Shown here: one piece after another, positions 16,507 through 25,800 of the stretch
Layout: every line of letters begins with the position of its first letter
Numbering within the stretch: the stretch's first letter is position 1
From: Parvibaculum sp039680535
GTDB taxonomy: Bacteria > Pseudomonadota > Alphaproteobacteria > Parvibaculales > Parvibaculaceae
Direction: 5' to 3'
NCBI RefSeq assembly: GCF_039680535.1
Contig: NZ_JBDKSS010000014.1
Location: forward strand, 216,543 to 280,542
DNA: 64,000 nt
Program-made: the position numbers and the translations under genes
The notes under the pieces: generated by a model
Database searches by the model: none
The model's input: the letters and a program-made list of their open reading frames with translations, nothing else
Told to the model about the DNA's origin: nothing

Positions 16507-19020
16507 ATGCGGCCGGAATTCATGAACTGGAACGAGTCATTGTCGGCTCCTGAGCGCGATCGAAGGCCGAACCGGGCAAAACCCCGAAGGTCGCCGCGCG
16601 TCGCGCACCTCCTGATCCTGATGCTCGGCGCCTGCCTCGCCTTTGGCCCCGCAAGCTTCGCCGCGGCCGAAACCTCCGCCACGACGCCCCACAAGACGAC
16701 CTCCAAAGCTCATACGAAGAAGCCTGCCGAAAAGGCCGCCAGCAAGGCCAAGACGGCGAGCAAGAAGAGCACCGCCAAAAAGTCTGCCAAGAAGACCGCG
16801 TCCAAGAAAACTGCGAAGAGCAAGACCGCGGCAAAAAAGCCGACGCCCAAGCGCCATCTCGCGGTGGTGAGCTCAACCCTGCTCACCAAGGCCGACCTCG
16901 CCGCCTTGAACGACGCCTATGCCGAAGCCGATCGAGGCAACTGGCCGGAAGCCATGCGCCATGCCGGCCGGATCGCCGATCCGACGGCGGCGAAACTCGT
17001 TCTGTGGTCTCGCCTCGTTGCGCAGGATTCGGGCGCCACTCTGGCCGAGATCGTCGCTTTCCAGCAGCAGAACCCCGACTGGCCCCGTCAGGCGCTCCTG
17101 TCCCGCCGCGCCGAAGAGGCGCTTCTCGCCTTTTCGATGAGCGATCAGGATGTGCTCAACTGGTTTGGCGATCACCCGCCCGTGACCGGCGAAGGCCGCC
17201 TGCGTTATGGCAAGGCCCTCGCCGCGAATGGCCGTAACGACGAAGCGCGAGAGTGGATTCAGCGCGCCTGGGTGGAGAACGATTTCACCCTCGCCCGCCA
17301 GAAGGAAATCCTGAGCGGCTTCCGCCCCTATCTCACCGCCGCCACCCACAAGGCGCGGCTGGACCGGCTGCTTTTCGACGAGCGCAGCGCCGATGCCCGG
17401 GCCACCGCGGCACTGATCGGCGCGGATGCGCAGAAGCTCGCCGACGCGCGCATCAAGCTCATGACGCGCTCGACGCTCGCACCCGGCGCCCTATCGAGCC
17501 TGCCCTCGTCGCTCAGATCGGACCCCGGCCTCATCTACGACCAGATCCGTTATGAACGCCGCCAGGGCAATGACGAGAAGACGGTCACGCTGGTCATGAC
17601 GGCGCCAAGCGCGCCCCACGCCATGGTCGACGCGGACGCCTGGTGGATCGAGCGCAAGATTGCCGCGCGCAAGGCGCTCGCCGTCGGGCAGTACAAGCAG
17701 GCCTATCAGATCGTTTCCCAGCACGGGCTGAAGACCGGCGCCGACTTCGCCGAAGCGGAATTCATGTCGGGCTGGATCGCACTCCAGTATCTGAACAATG
17801 CGAACACTGCACTTTCCCATTTCGCGCGCCTCAACGACGCCGTGTCGACGCCGATCAGCAAGGCGCGCGCGGAATACTGGTGCGGCCGCGCGGCGGAAGC
17901 CGCTCGCGACAAGACCGTCGCGGAGCTCTACTACCGCAAGGCGTCCACCTATCCGACGACGTTCTACGGCCAGCTTGGCACCGCCGCCCTCGCGGGCATG
18001 AACGGCGGAACGGCGCGTCTGCACCTGCCGAAAGACCCGGCGCCAACCGCTGGCGCCAAGGCATCCTTCGAGAAGCTCGAACTCGTCCATGCGACCAAGG
18101 TGCTGCACGATCTCGGCCGCACCGACCAGATGTGGAGCTTCATGCTTCACCTCGCCGACATTCTCGATGATCGCGGCGAACTTGCGGAGCTTTCCGACCT
18201 CGCGCTCAAATATGACGAGCCGAAGCTGGCGCTGCGCATCGCGAAGGCCGCCGCGCAGCGCAACATCGTCCTGCCGCAGCGGGCCTATCCGGTCGCTCGC
18301 ATGCCGGAATACCGCGTGAAGGGCCCGACAGTCGAAAAGGCGCTGGTCTATGGGCTTTCGCGTCAGGAAAGCGAATTCGACGCAGGCGTCGTCAGCCCCG
18401 CAGGCGCGCGCGGCCTGATGCAGCTCATGCCGGGCACGGCAAAGCTCGTCGCAAAGCAGATCAAGGTTCCCTATTCGGCCGATCGCCTCACCAGCGACCC
18501 GTCCTATAACGCCATGCTCGGCTCGGCGCATCTCGGCGACCTCATCGAGAACTATTCGGGTTCCTACATCATGAGCGTCGCGGCCTATAATGCCGGCGGC
18601 TCTCGCGTGGGAGAATGGGTCGATCAGTTCGGCGATCCGCGCTCGGGCACCGTCGATCCCATCGACTGGATCGAGAACATCCCCTTCTCCGAAACGCGCA
18701 ACTACGTTCAGCGCGTGATGGAGAACACCGAGATTTACAGAACGCGTCTCACCGGCCAGCCGGGCAAGATTCGCCTCGAAGAGGATTTGCGTCGGCGTAA
18801 CGGCGGCCCCATTCCCGTCATCGCGAAGACGCCGCCTGCCGACGGCGGCGACATGGCGCTTTCTCCCTCGCTCGCGCTGCCGTCGACCGCCATGGCGCCG
18901 GTCGCGGACGACGAAGACAGGCCCGCCGACGCCAAGCCGGTGAAAGAGGCCGTGGCTGACGCCGACACCGCCCCGACGCCCAGGCCCATCGCGCCCAATC
19001 GGACGCATTCGAAGCAATGA
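16507..19020 (+). CDS. Soluble lytic transglycosylase with lysine-rich N-terminal stretch
   Basis: An 837-residue exported lytic transglycosylase that cleaves peptidoglycan to 1,6-anhydro muropeptides. After a signal peptide (hydrophobic HLLILMLGACLAFGPASFA region) comes about 60 residues of Lys/Ala repeats (KKSTAKKSAKKTASKKT), then a long alpha-superhelical region. The C-terminal SLT domain has the catalytic Glu in GLSRQESEFD, plus GARGLMQLMPGTA and AYNAGGSRVGEW. The histone-H1-like basic stretch is unusual and could bind teichoic-like, LPS or nucleic acid polyanions. The start ATG at 16507 has GGGGG upstream. Overlaps the next gene by 4 nt. Confidence 0.92.
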   Translation: MRPEFMNWNESLSAPERDRRPNRAKPRRSPRVAHLLILMLGACLAFGPASFAAAETSATTPHKTTSKAHTKKPAEKAASKAKTASKKSTAKKSAKKTASKKTAKSKTAAKKPTPKRHLAVVSSTLLTKADLAALNDAYAEADRGNWPEAMRHAGRIADPTAAKLVLWSRLVAQDSGATLAEIVAFQQQNPDWPRQALLSRRAEEALLAFSMSDQDVLNWFGDHPPVTGEGRLRYGKALAANGRNDEAREWIQRAWVENDFTLARQKEILSGFRPYLTAATHKARLDRLLFDERSADARATAALIGADAQKLADARIKLMTRSTLAPGALSSLPSSLRSDPGLIYDQIRYERRQGNDEKTVTLVMTAPSAPHAMVDADAWWIERKIAARKALAVGQYKQAYQIVSQHGLKTGADFAEAEFMSGWIALQYLNNANTALSHFARLNDAVSTPISKARAEYWCGRAAEAARDKTVAELYYRKASTYPTTFYGQLGTAALAGMNGGTARLHLPKDPAPTAGAKASFEKLELVHATKVLHDLGRTDQMWSFMLHLADILDDRGELAELSDLALKYDEPKLALRIAKAAAQRNIVLPQRAYPVARMPEYRVKGPTVEKALVYGLSRQESEFDAGVVSPAGARGLMQLMPGTAKLVAKQIKVPYSADRLTSDPSYNAMLGSAHLGDLIENYSGSYIMSVAAYNAGGSRVGEWVDQFGDPRSGTVDPIDWIENIPFSETRNYVQRVMENTEIYRTRLTGQPGKIRLEEDLRRRNGGPIPVIAKTPPADGGDMALSPSLALPSTAMAPVADDEDRPADAKPVKEAVADADTAPTPRPIAPNRTHSKQ

Positions 19021-19886
19021 CGGCACAGCCCTACCGCGAACTGTTCTATACGACGCAGGACGGGCTGCGCCTGTTCGCGCGCGACTATGGCACCCGCGCA
19101 TCGCGGGCGACGCCGGTTATCTGCCTTCCGGGCCTCACCCGCACCTCGCGCGATTTCGAAGCCTTCGCCGAACGCCTCTCGGCGACGCGGCGCGTCCTCT
19201 GCGCCGATCTGCGCGGACGCGGCCGCTCGCAATATTGCGAGAGCTGGACGGACTACACGCCCGCCCATGAGATGCTCGATACTTTCGACCTGATGGGGGC
19301 AGCCGGCATTCACCGCGCCGTATTCGTCGGGACGTCGCGCGGCGGCATCGTCACCATGCTTATGGCGGCGCAGCGGCCCAACGCGATTGCCGGCGTGATC
19401 TTCAACGATATCGGCCCCGAGATCGACATTGCCGGCCTTAAACGCATCGCGGGTTACGCCGGTATCGGCGAGGCCCCGCCCGACTGGACCGAGGCGGCGT
19501 TCCGGCTGCGCATGGCGAATGAGCGCGAGTTTCCCAACCTCACCAGCGAGCAATGGTACGCCTATGCGCGGCGCACCTTCGCCGAGGAGAACGGCGCGCC
19601 GAAGATCGATTACGACGCCAGGATCGGCACGGCGCTGCGCAAGGGGCTCGAAGCAGCGAATGGCGCGCTTCCCGACATGTGGGCGCAGTTCAAGGCTGTG
19701 AACCATGTGCCGGCGCTCGTCATCCGCGGCGAGAACTCGGACATCCTTTCAGCCGAGACCGTGATGCGCATGGAGGCCGGCCATCCCGACCTCGTGAGCG
19801 TCACCGTCAAGGATCGCGGCCATGTTCCCTTCCTCGACGAGCCCGAGGCGGTCGCCGCTCTCGACGCATTTTTCGAGCGCATCTGA
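19017..19886 (+). CDS. Alpha/beta-fold hydrolase
   Basis: A 289-residue alpha/beta hydrolase. The nucleophile elbow is GTSRGG with Ser107, the oxyanion region is CLPGLTRTSRDFEAF, the acid is probably in RGENSDILS, and the catalytic His is in KDRGHVPFLDEP. The substrate is unknown; esterase, lactonase or dehalogenase-like activities are all possible. Its ATG overlaps the transglycosylase stop (ATGA). It is convergent with the downstream methyltransferase with no gap. Confidence 0.9.
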   Translation: MTAQPYRELFYTTQDGLRLFARDYGTRASRATPVICLPGLTRTSRDFEAFAERLSATRRVLCADLRGRGRSQYCESWTDYTPAHEMLDTFDLMGAAGIHRAVFVGTSRGGIVTMLMAAQRPNAIAGVIFNDIGPEIDIAGLKRIAGYAGIGEAPPDWTEAAFRLRMANEREFPNLTSEQWYAYARRTFAEENGAPKIDYDARIGTALRKGLEAANGALPDMWAQFKAVNHVPALVIRGENSDILSAETVMRMEAGHPDLVSVTVKDRGHVPFLDEPEAVAALDAFFERI

Positions 19887-20591
19887 CTAGCCCTTCCTGA
19901 TGCGCAGCATGCGGGTCGCGCCGCGCTGGAATTCGAAGGGGACCGGAACGAGTTCAGCAAATAGCCCCGCCTCCTCCAGCGCCTCCATGACGACCGGTAG
20001 ATGGCTCGACGGGCGCCCGTCGAGATTGATGAGCGGAAATATCCGCACCTCCCGGGCGACCCGCGCGAGTTCCTTCATCGCGGCCACATGAAAGGCCGCA
20101 TCGAGATCGTCGCCATATAGAAAAAGCAGATGCGAGCAGAGCGCCGTTTGAAACGCGTCGTTTCCGAACGGCAATGCGGGCAAGGAAGCGGGCACGTATC
20201 TCTCCCGGCCCCGAACCTCGAAGTCGGCAAGAAAAATGTCGAGCGCCTCGCGCCTGATCCTCTCGATCCGTTCAGGCGATCCATATCGCTTCCAGTTGAA
20301 GCGATATTGCGCAACGCGCAGGCCCGCCATCATGTCATTGCGGGTTTCCTCGAAGCGATGCCGGATGGCGGCGCCGCTCGCCGCATAAATCGGATCGCAA
20401 GCCAGAACCTCAATCCCATGCCCGGCCGCTTCCGCCGCGAAAGACGCGGGCCCTCCGCCCACATCGAGAACAGCGCCTTCCAGCGGCAGATCGGCGAGCG
20501 CAAAGAACTCCGCATACTCGTCGTAACGCCGCCCCCAGGGCACGATGCCCTGCAGGTCAAATTCCTTTCGTATTGCTGCTTCCTTGAACAT
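19887..20591 (-). CDS. Class I SAM-dependent methyltransferase under a Trp-type attenuator
   Basis: A 234-residue protein with a Rossmann methyltransferase motif I, GAVLDVGGGPASFAAEA, an acidic motif II residue in EVLACDPIY, and a post-motif LPFGNDAFQTALCSHLLF. The substrate is not recognisable. GGAG lies 6 nt before the ATG. It is the only gene downstream of the tandem-Trp leader and terminator at 20652-20766, because the next gene beyond it runs the opposite way. Its expression should therefore rise when charged tRNA-Trp is scarce, which suggests a role linked to tryptophan or an indole compound (inference only). Confidence 0.82.
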   Translation of the reverse strand: MFKEAAIRKEFDLQGIVPWGRRYDEYAEFFALADLPLEGAVLDVGGGPASFAAEAAGHGIEVLACDPIYAASGAAIRHRFEETRNDMMAGLRVAQYRFNWKRYGSPERIERIRREALDIFLADFEVRGRERYVPASLPALPFGNDAFQTALCSHLLFLYGDDLDAAFHVAAMKELARVAREVRIFPLINLDGRPSSHLPVVMEALEEAGLFAELVPVPFEFQRGATRMLRIRKG

Positions 20592-20651
20592 CCTGCGCTC
20601 CGTAATGGCGCCGGCGGCTGCCCCTGAAGGCGCCTTCCATCCGATTACGGA

Positions 20652-20682
20652 AACAAAAAGGCCGCCTCCAAATGGGGCGGCC
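20652..20682 (-). terminator. Attenuator terminator hairpin (3:4) upstream of methyltransferase
   Basis: On the minus strand GGCCGCC and GGCGGCC form the stem, extended by an inner CC/GG pair over ATTT, followed by TTTTTGTTT. It lies between the leader peptide stop and the methyltransferase start, so read-through is needed for expression. Its 5' arm (20675-20682) can instead pair with 20713-20720. Confidence 0.85.
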
Positions 20683-20709
20683 GATCCGGCAGGTCGATAG
20701 ACGACATGA

Positions 20710-20737
20710 CTGGGCCACCCTTCAGGTGGTCCACCAG
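20710..20737 (-). promoter_or_regulatory. Leader pause hairpin (1:2) and antiterminator arm
   Basis: On the minus strand CTGG...CCACC pairs with GGTGG.CCCAG across TGAAG, with both Trp codons in the 5' arm. The 3' arm GGGTGGCC (20713-20720) is also complementary over 8 bp (one G-U) to GGCCGCCC (20675-20682), the 5' arm of the terminator. This gives the 1:2, 2:3 and 3:4 alternatives of a classical ribosome-mediated attenuator. Confidence 0.75.
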
Positions 20738-20766
20738 GCCTTGTTGCAAAGGAACATGCGCGTCAT
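20722..20766 (-). CDS. 14-residue Trp-rich leader peptide (trpL-like)
   Basis: The short frame encodes MTRMFLCNKAWWTT and stop. GAGGA lies 7 nt upstream of the ATG. The two adjacent Trp codons sit inside the 5' arm of the pause hairpin and 12 nt before the stop codon, exactly where a stalled ribosome would free the antiterminator. It is far too short for ordinary gene finding. Assignment as a regulatory leader rests on its position and RNA structure, not on homology. Confidence 0.72.
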   Translation of the reverse strand: MTRMFLCNKAWWTT

Positions 20767-20803
20767 CGTTTCATCCTCGCCCGGCAAATCCGGGATTGGC
20801 GGC

Positions 20804-20832
20804 AATCTACTCCTGCTCGACGGCCTTGCCAA
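20804..20832 (-). promoter_or_regulatory. Sigma-70 type promoter for the leader/methyltransferase transcript
   Basis: TTGGCA (20827-20832) and TAGATT (20804-20809) are separated by 17 nt on the minus strand, placing the start near 20796, about 30 nt before the leader ATG. It lies just after the stop codon of the upstream TRIC-family gene, so the attenuated unit has its own start. Confidence 0.6.
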
Positions 20833-20843
20833 GCACAGGCACC

Positions 20844-21476
20844 TTACTCAGGTTCGCTCGGCTCGATCCTGAATGTCGGGATCGACCAGCGCATGGCGAG
20901 CGCCGCGAGGCGGATGGCCAGCACGGTCACCATCGAAGTCCACAGGTTGACCGAGGCGGGAAGGTCGAATTCGCGCAGGACAACGAAGAGCGCAGCGCCG
21001 ACCAGCGCGGCCAGGGCGTAGACCTCACGTTTCAGGATGATGGGGGTCCGGTTCGCCAGCACGTCGCGGATCAGGCCGCCGAAAACGCCCGTAACGACAC
21101 CCATGATTACGGCGACGGGCCCCGATATACCCATGTCGAGCGCCTTGCGCGTTCCCAATATCGCGAAGACGGCGAGACCGATGGCGTCGGCGATCAGCAT
21201 GGGTCGGCGGACATCAATCCCCCACTTCATGAGGGGAATTGTGGCCAGCGCAAATACGGATGCCACGACTACGTACCATGACGACACAATCCAGAATACT
21301 GGCGTCGCGCCCAGCATCATGTCGCGGATGGTGCCCCCGCCCACGGCCACGATCACGCCGAGGACCACCACGCCGAACCAGTCCATTTCGCGTTCGCCAG
21401 CCACAAGCGCGCCGGACACGGCGAAGGCGGCGACACCGATAAACTGAAGAAACGCCAGCAAATTGATAGCAAGCAC
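20844..21476 (-). CDS. Trimeric intracellular cation channel family (UPF0126) protein
   Basis: A 210-residue membrane protein with two copies of the UPF0126 repeat and about seven helices. Signature glycine stretches are AVGGGTIRDMMLG in the first repeat and GVFGGLIRDVLAN in the second. Bacterial members form homotrimeric K+-permeable channels; some homologues have been linked to glycine transport. It is divergent from the RND pump operon and has no close partner in this window. Confidence 0.88.
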   Translation of the reverse strand: MLAINLLAFLQFIGVAAFAVSGALVAGEREMDWFGVVVLGVIVAVGGGTIRDMMLGATPVFWIVSSWYVVVASVFALATIPLMKWGIDVRRPMLIADAIGLAVFAILGTRKALDMGISGPVAVIMGVVTGVFGGLIRDVLANRTPIILKREVYALAALVGAALFVVLREFDLPASVNLWTSMVTVLAIRLAALAMRWSIPTFRIEPSEPE

Positions 21477-21662
21477 GACCTTTTTCCTCCGCTGACGCTA
21501 CTGCCCCTTGCTAGCCGGCAATCCTACCATTAGTAAAATCGGCAGACTTACTATTCTAAAAGCGGGGCCGATCACCCATATATGGCCATTCCGCCCCCGC
21601 CTCGCACGCGCAGTCCTCTATCCCGTCCGTAACCTTAGCTTAAATCGCACCTGGAGAAGCCC

Positions 21663-22796
21663 ATGATGACCAGACGCATGGCAATCATGCTCGCCATAGT
21701 CGGCGCCATTCTTGGCCTGTTCATCGCCTACAAGCTCTTCATGGGCATGATGACCAAGAAGTTCATGGCTTCCATGGGCAACAAGGCCGAGACGGTCGCC
21801 GCAATGACCGTGACCCCGCAGAACTGGGAACCGACGATCAGCGCGGTCGGCAGCCTGCGCGCGGTTCGCGGCACGGATATCGCCCCCCAGCTCGCGGGCG
21901 TGGTGGCCTCCATTCCCTTCAAGTCCGGCGACGACGTGAAGGAGGGCGACGTGCTTCTTCAGCTTGCCGACGAAGACGACGTGGCGAACCTGAACGCGCT
22001 CAAGGCTTCTGCCGAGCTCGCGCGCATTACCTATGAGCGCAACAAGGAACTCGTCCGCACGCGCGCCGTCAGCCAGGCCGCGCTTGACAACGCAATCGCC
22101 GCCTACAAGAGCGCAATGGCCCAGGTCGCCGCTCAGCAGGCTCTCGTCAACAAGAAGCAGATCAAGGCGCCCTTCGCGGGCCGCGTTGGTATCCGCCTTG
22201 TCGATGTCGGCCAGTACCTCACGGCCGGCACCAAGGTCACGACCCTCCAGGCGCTCGACCCGATCTTCTTCGACTTCTCGATTCCGCAGCAGTCGGTCCA
22301 CCTCGTCAAACCTGGCCAGAAGATCACTCTCACGACCAATGCCTTCCCGGGTGAAGCCTTCACCGGGCAGGTTTCGGCCATCGACCCCAAGCTCGACGTC
22401 GAGACGCGCAACGTGGCGGTGCGCGCGGAACTGCCCAATCCTCAGGCGAAGCTCCTGCCGGGCATGTTCGGCACCGTGAAGATCGTCACCGGCGAGCCCG
22501 AGAAGGTTTTCGCCCTGCCGCAGACGGCGATCACGTTCAATCCCTATGGCCAGTCGATCTTCATCGTGAAGAAGGGCGAGCCGGGAGCGGACGGCAAGCC
22601 CGTGCTGACCGCCGACCAGACCTTCATCACCACCGGCGAGACGCGTGGCGACCTGATTGCCGTGCTCAAGGGTGTGAAGGAAGGCGACATGGTGGTGACC
22701 TCCGGCCAGATCAAGCTGAAGAACGGCTCGCATATCGCCATCAGCGACAGCGTGAAGCTGCCGAACGACACGTCGCCGAAAGTACAGGACCGCTAA
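21663..22796 (+). CDS. RND efflux periplasmic adaptor (membrane fusion protein)
   Basis: A 377-residue HlyD/AcrA-type adaptor. One N-terminal membrane anchor (about residues 6-28) is followed by the barrel-sandwich hybrid (TDIAPQLAGVVASI; IKAPFAGRVGIRLVDVGQYL), a short coiled coil (residues about 105-155) and beta-barrel domains ending in GDMVVTSGQIKLKNG. It links the inner-membrane pump to an outer-membrane channel, which is not encoded here. GGAG is 6 nt before the first of two tandem ATGs. It is most like MexH/VexA-type adaptors and precedes its permease by 14 nt. Confidence 0.93.
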   Translation: MMTRRMAIMLAIVGAILGLFIAYKLFMGMMTKKFMASMGNKAETVAAMTVTPQNWEPTISAVGSLRAVRGTDIAPQLAGVVASIPFKSGDDVKEGDVLLQLADEDDVANLNALKASAELARITYERNKELVRTRAVSQAALDNAIAAYKSAMAQVAAQQALVNKKQIKAPFAGRVGIRLVDVGQYLTAGTKVTTLQALDPIFFDFSIPQQSVHLVKPGQKITLTTNAFPGEAFTGQVSAIDPKLDVETRNVAVRAELPNPQAKLLPGMFGTVKIVTGEPEKVFALPQTAITFNPYGQSIFIVKKGEPGADGKPVLTADQTFITTGETRGDLIAVLKGVKEGDMVVTSGQIKLKNGSHIAISDSVKLPNDTSPKVQDR

Positions 22797-22810
22797 GGTC
22801 GGAGTAAGCC

Positions 22811-25800
22811 ATGCACTTCACGGACATCTTTATCCGGCGTCCCGTCCTCGCAACGGTGGTGAGCCTGCTCATCCTCGTTCTCGGACTTCGCTCGGTGTCG
22901 CTGCTGCCGATCCTGCAATATCCGCGGACCGAGAACGCCGTGGTGACGGTGACGACATCCTATTACGGCGCCAGCGCCGATGTGGTCGCAGGCTTCATCA
23001 CCACGCCGCTCGAAGCCTCGATCGCGCAGGCCAACGGCATCGACTACATGTCGTCGAGCAGCCTGCAAAGCCTCTCGCAGATTCAGGTGCAGATTCGCCT
23101 GAACTACGACTCCGCCAAGGCGCTCACGGAAATCAACACCCGCGTCAATGCGGTCAAGAACCAGCTTCCCGCCGAAGCCCAGGAACCGGTCATCACCATC
23201 GCCGTCGGCGAGACGATCGACTCCATGTATCTGGGCTTCAACAGCGAAGTGCTCGCCACGAACCAGATCAGCGACTATCTGCTGCGTGTCGTCGTGCCGA
23301 AGCTGCAAGCGGTCGAAGGCGTGCAGCAGGCCGAATTCCTCGGTGAAAAGCGCTTCGCGCTGCGTGTCTGGATGGACCCGGACAAGCTCGCCGCCTATGG
23401 GCTCACCGCCACGGACGTCTCGACGGCTCTGGCCCGCAACGACTTCCTCTCCGCGGTCGGCACGACCAAGGGGCAGATGGTCCAATACGATCTGACGGCA
23501 TCGACGAGCCTTCATACGCTCGATGAATTCCGCAATCTCATCGTCAAGAACAAGGGCGGCACCTCCGTCCGCGTTCAGGATGTCGCCAACGTCACGCTCG
23601 GCGCCGAAGACTATGAGTCCGCCGGCGGCTTCGACGGCAAGCCTGCCGTCCAGATCGGCATCAAGGTCGCGCCGACCGCGAACCTGCTCGACGTCATCAA
23701 GCGCCTTCGCGCCATCTTCCCCGAAATTCAGGCACAGCTTCCTGAAGGCCTCCACGGCGCCATCGCCTATGACGCGACGAAGTTCGTCAACAGCTCCATC
23801 TCGGAAGTGGTGCGCACGCTGGTCGAGTCGCTCGTCATCGTGACTCTGGTCGTCTTCGCCTTCCTCGGTTCGCCGCGGTCGGTGCTCATCCCGACGCTCG
23901 CCATTCCCCTGTCGCTGATCGGCGCCTTCGCCTTCATGCTGATGTTCGGGTTCTCGATCAACCTGCTCACCCTGCTCGCGCTGGTCCTCGCCATCGGCCT
24001 GGTGGTCGACGACGCGATCATCGTGGTCGAGAACGTGAACCGGCATCTTGAGGAGGGGCTTTCTCCATTAAAGGCGTCCGTGCTCGCCGCTCGCGAGCTC
24101 AGCGGTCCGATCGTCTCCATGACCGTGGTTCTCATCGCGGTCTATATCCCGATCGGCTTCATGGGCGGCCTCACCGGCGCGCTTTTCACCGAATTCGCCT
24201 TCACGCTGGTCGGCGCGGTCACGGTTTCCGCCATCGTCGCCCTCACGCTTTCGCCCATGATGTGCTCGCGCCTTCTCAAGGCGCATGACGCAGAGAAAAG
24301 CGATTGGGAGCAGCGCCTCATCCAGGCCATCGACCGGCGCTTCGAACAGCTGCACAGAGCCTATTCCCGTGCCCTGTCGGCGAGCCTCGACCAGATTCCG
24401 GTCGTGGTCGTCTTCGCGCTCATCGTCATTGGCAGCCTTTATGTCTTCTGGTCTTTCGCAAAGACCGAACTCGCGCCGCAGGAAGACCAGGGCATCGTCA
24501 TCAGCATGATCACCTCGCCGCCGACGGCAACGATCACGCAGCGCCAGATAGGACAGGCTGAAGTCTACAAGGCGATCCGGAGCCACAAGGAAACGGATCA
24601 CGTCTTCCAGGCGATCATGCCGACACAGGCAATCGCAGGCCTCGTCACCATTCCCTGGGATGAGCGTTCGAAGACGTCGAGCCAGATCCAGGCGGAATTG
24701 CAGGGGCAGCTCGACCAGATTCCGATCGTCCGCGCGGTGGCCTTCCAGCCCCCGCCGCTTCCGGGCGCGCGCGGCCTGCCGATCGATTTCGTGATCCAGA
24801 CGACCGAACCATTCGAGCGTCTCGACGAAGTGTCGCGGAACCTGCTTGCCGAAGCGCAGAAGAGCGGCAACTTCATCTTCCTCGACACCGACCTGAAGTT
24901 CGACAAACCCCAGGCCCAGATCGTCATCGACCGCGACAAGGTTGCCGACATGGGGCTCACCATGAGCGATGTCGGCGCGGCGCTGACCTCGATGCTCGGC
25001 GGCGGCTATGTGAACTATTTCAGCCTCTCGGGCCGCTCCTACAAGGTCATTCCGCAGGTGCAGCAGCAGTTCCGTCTGAACACGGATCAGCTGACGAACT
25101 ACTACATCCGCACGTCTTCGGGTAAGTCGATCCCGCTTTCGACCGTCGCCCATATTGAGATGAAGACGGTGCCTCAGGCGTTGAACCACTTCCAGCAGCT
25201 CAACGCGGCCTCGATCACGGGCGTGTCGACCCCGGGCATCACCACGGGTCAGGCGCTCACCTATCTCCGCGACCTCGCGGCCCGGACCCTGCCCGCCGGC
25301 TATACGGTCGACTTCGGCGGCCAGTCGCGCCAGTTCGTGCAGGAAGGCAGCGCCCTGATCATCACGTTCTTCTTCGCCCTCGTCATCATCTTCCTGACGC
25401 TGGCGGCGCAGTTCGAGAGCTTCCGCGATCCGGTCATCATTCTGATCACGGTGCCTATGTCGCTTTGCGGCGCGCTGATCTTCATCAGCCTCGGCATCGG
25501 GGGCGCAAGCCTCAACATCTACACGCAGGTCGGTCTGGTGACGCTGATCGGCCTAATCAGCAAGCACGGCATTCTGATCGTCGAATTCGCCAACAACCTT
25601 CAGCTTGAGGGCAAGAAGAAGCGCGAAGCCATCGAGGAAGCGGTCGGCATCCGTCTTCGCCCCATTCTGATGACCACCGCCGCCATGGTTCTCGGCGTCA
25701 TGCCGCTGATCCTCGCAAGCGGCGCCGGCGCGGTGTCGCGTTTCAATCTCGGCCTCGTCATTGCGAGCGGCCTTGCCATCGGAACGCTCTTCACACTCTT

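Noticed and set aside
17491..19101. 536-codon minus-strand open frame opposite the lytic transglycosylase
   Set aside because: Antisense shadow: no ribosome-binding site, no domain, and the opposite strand encodes an unmistakable SLT enzyme.
24068..25189. Long minus-strand frames opposite the RND permease (also 22793-24046)
   Set aside because: His/Asp/Glu-rich translation typical of antisense to a membrane protein gene; no start signals.
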